Shown one piece after another: positions 58,008 to 64,000 of a DNA stretch of 64,000 bases. A program made the translations under genes and the position numbers. The stretch is from the NCBI GenBank assembly GCA_958295665.1, contig OY282558.1, positions 310,778,092 to 310,842,091 on the forward strand, in the 5' to 3' direction. The notes beneath the pieces are model-generated. The model was not told the DNA's origin and searched no databases. It worked only from the letters and a program-made list of their open reading frames with translations. Numbering within the stretch: position 1 is the stretch's first letter; each line of letters starts with the position of its first letter. Source of the stretch: Tipula vernalis (taxonomy: Eukaryota; Arthropoda; Insecta; Diptera; Tipulidae).

Positions 58008-59944
58008 CGAGTAATTGGCGTATGCAAACGTTTCTTTAATAAACGTTCTCTGCCAGTTGAAACTCGTGGAGGTGACTGTAGCAGTAACAAATTTTTATTA
58101 AAAAAAGAAGCGGTGAAAATATTTATTAAAAAATTTAAGGCCATTGACTCACACTATTGCCGCTCCAAAAATGTTGGTCGCCAATATTTAACAGGCGATT
58201 TGTCCATCAGTAGAATGCATCGAATGTATCTAACGGATCATTCTAAGGAAATGCACGTTAAAGCAACTTATTTTCGTCGGATTTTTAATACATGCTTTAA
58301 CATATTATTTAAGACACCTACCTTCGACAAATGTTCTACCTGCCTTATGTCAATTGAACAATTTATAACGGCGACAGACTCAAAATTAAAGTCTGACATT
58401 ATGATAAAAAAGAGTGCATAATTTGCGGGCTAAGAACTTTTACCAACTAGCAAGAGAAGAATTTGATAATCCTTTGATTGCCAGAAAAATATGGTGCTCC
58501 CAAAAGTACCGGATCAAGCAGCGTACTTTTCCAGGCAATTGTACTTATTTAATTTTGGTATGGTTCAAGGCTCAGAAAATATTCATAAGGACAATGTTTT
58601 TTTATATATTTGGCTTGAAAATGAACACATGAAAGGATCGAACGAAATTACTTCTGCTTTGTACCACCGGCTAAGTTCAACTTCATTCCAAGGCATTTCG
58701 GTCGTTCGGCTTATTTGCGATGGGTGCAGCGCACAAAATAAAAATTCAGCCGTTATGGGATTGCTTTCTTTTTGGTTGATACAGGTGGCACCGGCACAAG
58801 TTAATGAGGTCCAAATAATATTTCCGGTTCCTGGACACTCATACCATATATTCCCCCTGACAGAGCGTTTGCTCAGCTCGAAAAAAAAGGAAAAGCTATG
58901 GAGCGAATAATACGGCCATAGGAATATTTTAATCTATTTTCAGAGAATGGGCAGATTATTCGGCTAGGGTCTGCTACATGTCCAGTAAATCACTGGAGTT
59001 TTCCACTGCAACATGCGTTAACCCACTCTTAATGGCATTTCAAATTTAACAAGGCGAAAAGGTTTGTTCTCACTAAAATCACAGAATATATATAAACAGA
59101 ACAATATCTTCTATAGCGCTTTAATCCTAAGTTTGTGAACAAATATTTAAAATATGATTTAGAAGAGATAGAGAAACAATTTTGTGTGGAATCAATGAAA
59201 CAATCAATGATACAAAATTATACAAATAAAAGTGAAATGATACATAAACACATACACAACCTTATTCAAGTTTTGTTTTTGTCTTTATTATTTGTTTGAT
59301 ATGATTTGGTATCCCGTTATCGAAAACAATAAGAGGTCCTTTGTTTATTTTTTGATTTGATATTAAAGTTTCGCAAAGCTAACTAGACCAAAATCAAAAA
59401 TTATTTATTTCTATCCCTTTTAAACACATTACAAAGTGTAAAGATTTCCCTTTCATTTTAAAATTGTACAGATTTTTATTGATCAAAACAAAGAGGTGGG
59501 TACAAACATTTTTGTATTTTTGTTTTGTTTCATTGATTCCTTACAAAATTGTTTTTCTATCTCTTCTAAATCATATTTTAAATATTTGTTCACAAACTTA
59601 GGATTAAAACGCAATAGAAGATATTGTTCTGTTTATATATATTCTGTGCTAAAATGACGAATGCGGTATTAGTGCATGGGGAGCAAAACTACAGGTCGGA
59701 TTTTGGGATAGCCAAATCTGTTCTTAAAAAAGGAAGGCACATAGCGCAAATACAGCCTAGTCAAATAAATATTGGAGTGCCTGTGAAATCGGCAAAAATT
59801 GATGACGTCACAAAATTATTCACAAAACACTTTGGGGCCTATTATAAATCAGTTCTTCGATCTGCGCCTCACCAAACCAACGTGGATAATGCAATTTCAG
59901 ACAATTTGGAAACGGAATGCTGCCATTTTGAAGACGAGATTTAA
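57998..59944 (+). pseudogene. DUF7869-like orphan gene, split by a MITE
   Basis: Reading from ~58008: RVIGVCKRFFNKRSLPVETR, then EAVKIFIKKFKAIDSHYCRS, VGRQYLTGDLSISRMHRMYL, TPTFDKCSTCL, a frameshift, FSRQLYLFNFGMVQGSENI, FLYIWLENEHMKGSNEITSA, VRLICDGCSAQNKNSAVMGL, VQIIFPVPGHSYHIF, FPPDRAFAQLEKK, WHFKFNKAKRFVLTK, then after the insertion MTNAVLVHGEQNYRSDFGIA, KSVLKKGRHIAQI and DVTKLFTKHFGAYY, stop 59942-59944. I recognise these blocks (SRQLYxFNxG, DGCxxQNKN, PVxGHSxxPxDRxF) as the family annotated DUF7869 in many arthropod genomes. The acids in D-G-C-x-x-Q-N and in DR suggest an RNase-H-like fold, an inference. Three or more frameshifts make it a pseudogene. Confidence 0.75.
59073..59655. mobile_element. 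569-bp MITE with ~125-bp terminal inverted repeats
   Basis: The element runs 59080-59648, flanked by CTAAAAT on both sides (59073-59079, 59649-59655; 7 bp, or part of an 8-bp duplication). Terminal arms 59080-59205 and about 59527-59648 are ~95% identical inverted copies, starting CACAGAATATATATAAACAG. Removing the element and one CTAAAAT gives V-L-T-K-M-T-N-A-V-L-V in frame in the host gene, which proves the insertion. No coding capacity. A 7-8-bp duplication would fit hAT, but the termini lack the usual CAG..G. Confidence 0.88.
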
Positions 59945-60279
59945 TGATTTAAATTAGCAGATCAATTTTTATTTTTTTTTATGAACTGAATTTTATTATT
60001 GGATTAAAATTATTTTATTTATTTTGTAAGAAAACATTGTTTTTACGTGATAATACTGACATTTTATTTTCAAAGATCAACAATTCTACCATAGTTGCTT
60101 TCAAAAGTCCCTAATCCCTTTTATTTCTCTTTCCCGTCCCTAAAACCTACAAAACTCAACAATTCCAAAACAATTTGTAACTTATACATTATTTCCCATT
60201 AAAATTAAATAAAAATTAGATTCAAATTTGCTTTAATTACCAGAGACTGATGACCAGTTGAAAATAGTGTAAGCATCTA

Positions 60280-60776
60280 TACAGGGTGTCCCAACAAATC
60301 CTACACTCAAACGTTAATATCTCAAAAACTATACATGATCAGATAAAAACGATGAAGCAATTTTATATTAAATAGTCTATTAAATTTAAATTTGAAATAA
60401 AAAACCAAAATTATTAAATGAGTTTTTCGAGAAAAAATGAGTTTAATGAATTTTTTTATTATTTCTCGCACAATTTTTTTAATTCCACCAATGTTTTCTT
60501 TATGGAAAATACGATGCATGATATTCATACTTCCAGAGAAGAAAGTAGAACTCTGTGCTTTTAAAATTATAGAAAAACAATTGGAGTATCTTAATTTTTA
60601 GAAGAGTTATTGGCATTTACATCATTTAAGGTAGTGTGCCATCCTAAAAATTTTGAAATGCAATTGAAGTTGGTAACGGTTCATTTCCGGGCATATGCGT
60701 AGTGAACTTTTTTTTATGATATTGATCCAGCTACACGCCCTACTCGTTTGAACTCGTACCAGTGGAACACCCTGTA
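60280..60776. mobile_element. 493-bp mariner-type MITE (TA, CAGGGTGTCCCA ends)
   Basis: TA at 60280-60281 and 60775-60776 bracket CAGGGTGTCCCA...TGGAACACCCTG. The TA duplication and CAGGGTG ends are typical of non-autonomous Tc1/mariner elements in insects. There is no transposase inside. Confidence 0.8.
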
Positions 60777-61247
60777 TTTGGTTTGATAAAATACAAGTCT
60801 TTTACGTTTTCTATAAAATGGCTTGAGATGGAGTTATGGGTTTTTGAAAATAATCGACACATATGTTTGTGATTATTTAAATTTAGAGTTTCTGTACATT
60901 TGTGATTTTAATGTGGGTACTGTTCGGATCTTATTTTTGTATTATTGCGGAACTTGGCGAATTTTCAATAGAATTTATTTGGTTATGATTAAATTAGCCA
61001 GTAACCAGCAAATGCGTCACATTTAATTGAAATAAAACAATCCATACAAATCAATTTGAGAAATTTTGGGATTCCTTACTTTTATTATGCCGAGCCGGTA
61101 AAATATTATTTTCGTACTAAAAAATCTGTTAATTTTTTTACAGTATTATATTAATAATTTAGTATTAAAAGGAAAATCATACTCGAAACGCCCACATAAA
61201 AAATTGTTTATGACTTATTTCACTATACATACCAAACTTGAACTACA

Positions 61248-61400
61248 TACAGGGTGTCCGGGTTTGGGATGCTGATCCGTTATGGGGTGATTCCTTGGTT
61301 CATTCTGAGAAACAAATCGTATGTGGAGGGGGATCCATTTTTGATATCCTTTGAGATACAGGGTGTTTAAAAAATTTGGTTCAGAAAAAAAGTACACCCA
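61248..61400. repeat. Two mariner-type terminal fragments in direct orientation
   Basis: TACAGGGTGTCCGGG starts at 61248 and TACAGGGTGTTTAAAA at 61357, both reading rightward. No matching CACCCTGTA end follows, so these are truncated or nested ends of insect mariner-type repeats. Confidence 0.5.
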
Positions 61401-61500
61401 AATATTAAAGTGTAACTTCCAAAATATTTATCGGAGAGCAACCAACTTAGTCTTATTTGGTTGGTAATCGTATAGGCTATTATTAAGGTTTAAGTGGTTA

Positions 61501-63169
61501 TCTTGTATCTGCATCCGTTTGAGAGCTGTGGTGATTTAAATTAAAAAAAAAAATATTTGTTTTTTATAAATCGAATTTTTCTCAAAAAAAGCCGTTATAA
61601 TTTTTTCTTTTGTTTATTTAATTTTAATTTGTCATGATCTCCTCTACAATCCCCCAATACATTACTTGTACCCACGTGCCATAGTTTTCTTCGTATTCCG
61701 TTTATTCCCAATCTAATTAAGAGATGTTATAGTGTTAATATTTTACCAATTTTATTTTGATCTGTAAAACAGTAGGCGATGATTATCAACTCATTTGTTT
61801 AAATGTTGAAAAAACAAAAACTAAATATTTTCAGATTCAGTCATTAGTTTCGAGATAATATCTAGTGTTGTATCAGTGTTGTGAATCAAAATTTTAATTA
61901 ATTTAATAAAATTAATATTATAATGGCACAGTTCTCAGGTGAGGAGTACATTGATATCCATTTTGTTTACGGATTTTGCGATGGTAATGCAGCACGAGCT
62001 CGCAATGAATATCAACTCAGATTTCCAACACGTCGCATTCCTGACGCAAGAGTATTTATAAATATTCATAGGAGACTGCCAAATATCGTAACAAGATCGA
62101 ATACCCGGGCAGAGCCCCATTCAGTCTCACCAAACCATTTGGATGTCGACGAAGGTATAATCCGTAATGTAACAGCAAATCCTTCTATTAGCATAAGGAG
62201 GCTTGCTTTACAATTAAACGTCTCTCGCTATCGAATTCATCAAGTATTGCTCAAGGAGAATCTTCATCCATACCATACAACACCCGTTCAACAACTATTA
62301 CCGATAGTCCGCACTACAAGATTGGAGTTTTGTAATTTGTTGATGGAAAGGAATTTGGACAATGCAAGTTTTGTGAAACGTATCCTATGGACGGATGAAT
62401 CTCAATTCACAAGAGATGGCATAACAAACTTTCACAATCTACACACGTGGGCTGCTGAAAATCCTTATTCGAAAAAACAAATATCATTTCAGCACCGATT
62501 CAAACGTATGGGCTTTTGTAATTGGCGATAAATTAATTGGACCATTCATATTACCACCTAGATTAAATGGTGAACGTTATTTACAATTTTTAAAAAACGA
62601 TTTGCCACTCCTTTTTGATGATGTTCCCATTTTAAGTAGATTCTCGCATACATACCAACATGATGGTGCACCTTGTCACTACCATAATAATGTTAGGAAT
62701 TTTTTTAACGAAAATTATCCAAATAATTGGATTGGAAGAAATGGTCCAATTCATTGGCCTGCAAGATCCCCCGATCTTACGGTATTGGATTTTTATGTAT
62801 GGGGAAGGATGAAGGCGCTTGTATACTCCAAAGAAATTGAAACAAAAGAAGAACTTGCACAACGAATACACACAGCAGCACAACAGATAAGGGAAGAATT
62901 ACCAAGAATTGAAATAACCAAAGGCACACTTAAACGAATACGTATTAGCATGTATTCAATCACAAGGAGGACATTTTGAGCACCTTTTATAACTCCTCGA
63001 CCCAAACTTTGTATTGAGGGATTGTAGAGGAGATCATGACAAATTAAAATTAAATAAACAAAAGAAAAAATTATAAAGGTTTTTTTTGCGAAAAACTCGA
63101 TTTTATAAAAAACAAAAATTTTGTTTTACTTTAAATCACCATAGCTTTCAAACGGATGCAGATACAAGA
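61501..63169 (+). mobile_element. DD41D mariner-type transposon with 160-bp TIRs
   Basis: Terminal inverted repeats 61501-61660 and 63011-63169 (start TCTTGTATCTGCATCCGTTT; inner end GATCTCCTCTACAATCC) are ~85% identical. TA precedes the left end (61499-61500); the right end is followed by TT and at once by another retroposon, so the second TA may be mutated. The single transposase ORF (61923-62979) fills the interior. Confidence 0.85.
61923..62979 (+). pseudogene. DD41D (rosa-like) transposase, one frameshift
   Basis: The start ATG gives MAQFSGEEYIDIHFVYGFCD, an N-terminal DUF4817-type helix-turn-helix (ARNEYQLRFPTRRIPDARVF), then a second HTH (NPSISIRRLALQLNVSRYRI), then the DDE domain: ILWTDESQFTRDG (first D), HTYQHDGAPCHYHNNVR (second D), WPARSPDLTVLDFYVWG (third D). 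I count 41 residues between the second D and the third in VLDF, which is DD41D, the rosa-type group. All catalytic residues are present. One frameshift near 62500 separates FQHRF from NVWAFVIGDKLIGPF; the second frame runs from ~62505 to 62979. Apart from this the protein is complete (~350 aa), so the copy is recent or the shift could be a sequencing error. Confidence 0.88.
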
Positions 63170-63540
63170 TTTTGATTGATTGATTTGATTGATTGCGATG
63201 TACGATCAAGCATTAAGCAAGTCTCCTGTATTATAAATGCGAATACCACACCACTATATCCATGTCGCAACACGACACCATAACTCTCCCTTACCAAGGA
63301 AATATGTACCACCATCATACTCCGCTTTTCATGAAGCCAACATTGCAATATTTCACCCCGTAAAGGAAGGCGCCACATCGATAACCACATTAGTCTAATA
63401 GTTGTGATATCCGCCCCTGGTCAGGCCGCCGTCGTACACCTTTTTACATATAACAAAATCGAGGGATGGGAAAGGAATGTTAGCAACAAAAACTCAACCC
63501 GGTTCCAGACACCTAAGTAGTTGATAGTAAATTTGTTAGT
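63170..63540 (-). mobile_element. Second copy of the SINE-like retroposon, 5'-truncated
   Basis: Homologous to 21894-22195 and in the same orientation, with the (AATC)n tail at 63170-63200 directly abutting the DD41D element. Shared words include GCGCCACATYGAT, GTGATATCCGCC, AATACCACACCACTATA and GTACGATCAAGCA. The part shared with the RTE 5' end is missing here. A ~60-bp stretch (63270-63335) is absent from the other copy. Confidence 0.7.
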
Positions 63541-64000
63541 AATATATTTTTAGTAATTTATTTAGCACAAGACAATACAATTTAAAGTTCATCTACTGCT
63601 CCAACTCCTGTAAGGTTTTTTCAGGTTCTTCAAGCATTCCTAAATTTAAAATATGCATTAATTCTTGATAATAACTATTTTAAAATTAATTAAGTACACA
63701 TTTGATTCTCTGAAATAAATTCTAGATCAATCCCTATGTACCACAAATAAATAACCATTAATAGATCAAAAAAAAATTTCTAAAGATGAATTATCATCTG
63801 ATAGACGACGACAATTTGATGAAAATTTTCGCAACTCAAACCCACCGCATTTAGTTACCGTTTGAAACTTGTAGAATTTCAATGGATTATCTGAACTTTT
63901 AGGCCACCAAATCAGTAGGTCGCTGGTTCAAATCCGGCTTGAACGACCAAAACATGTGAATTTTTACGCCAGCAAATTTGCTGAAGATCAGTTTGCTGAT
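63541..64000. other. Non-coding end of window with a pol III B-box-like site
   Basis: No gene is recognised. GGTTCAAATCC at 63925-63935 is a perfect match to the tRNA B-box consensus, but I find no convincing A box or cloverleaf around it. It may be a fragment of a tRNA-derived SINE. Confidence 0.4.

Larger units (their letters stand above)
57768..60864. mobile_element. Candidate 3.1-kb element bounded by 35-bp inverted repeats
   Basis: 57768-57802 and 60830-60864 are perfect 35-bp inverted repeats (outer end ATATGTGTCGATTATTTTC, inner end AAACCCATAACTCC). Between them lies a DUF7869-like gene, itself split by a 569-bp MITE, plus a 493-bp mariner-type MITE. Flanks TGTTTATA and TGTTTGTG could be an imperfect 8-bp target duplication. 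The inverted repeats may be the element's termini, making the DUF7869-like protein its product, but two solitary copies of another repeat could also give this picture. Confidence 0.55.

Noticed and set aside
63925..63935. tRNA gene suggested by a perfect B box
   Set aside because: No A box at the right distance and no cloverleaf or acceptor stem can be drawn.

Overview
The window is AT-rich eukaryotic DNA, most likely from an insect and probably a fly. The reasons are the transposon families present (LOA, RTE, CR1/L2, Tc1, mariner, DD41D, piggyBac-like), the density of microsatellites and simple A/T tracts, and an intron/ratchet signal of the fly type. No intact host protein-coding gene can be read end to end. 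The window looks like intergenic or long-intron DNA filled with nested transposons. A 200-base assembly gap lies at 3473-3672. Most coordinates of repeat arrays are approximate; element ends given with target-site duplications (TSDs) are read directly.

Left part (1-16.6 kb): A/T-rich DNA carries a near-perfect 108-bp palindrome and a Tc1 fragment. It is followed by a satellite-like block (6.2-16.6 kb) of ~150-bp degenerate units, CAACTCAA-type minisatellite, an ATCATACC-type array and an exact-period 108-bp array. A full-length LOA-clade retrotransposon (8606-14258, minus strand, 12-bp TSD) is inserted in this block. Its ORF1 is intact; its endonuclease/RT/RNase H ORF2 is broken by two frameshifts and one stop.

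Nested region (17-28.3 kb): a CR1/L2-type LINE, with its endonuclease part inverted, was split twice. One insertion is a 2553-bp DNA element (18034-20586, TA TSD) with CTAG-rich subterminal repeats and a decayed two-exon orphan gene. The other is a 566-bp SINE-like insertion (22-bp TSD). Downstream lies an RTE element (26200-28267, 15-bp TSD) that has lost its RT core.

Middle (28.3-49 kb): mostly A/T-rich non-coding DNA. It holds a strong candidate recursive splice site at 30261/30262, a possible small first coding exon (32112-32163), a 599-bp piggyBac-like MITE with TTAA ends, several foldback hairpins and a TTCGA-word satellite.

Right part (49-64 kb): a decayed jockey-like LINE; a 2.5-kb tail-to-tail inverted duplication carrying two pseudogene copies of the splicing factor SLU7; two related foldback MITEs; a truncated mariner; a 3.1-kb unit bounded by perfect 35-bp inverted repeats that carries a DUF7869-like gene itself split by a 569-bp MITE; and a nearly intact DD41D mariner-type transposon with 160-bp terminal repeats.

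The genes do not form a pathway. The window is a record of layered transposition, and several insertions can be verified because removing them restores a reading frame.
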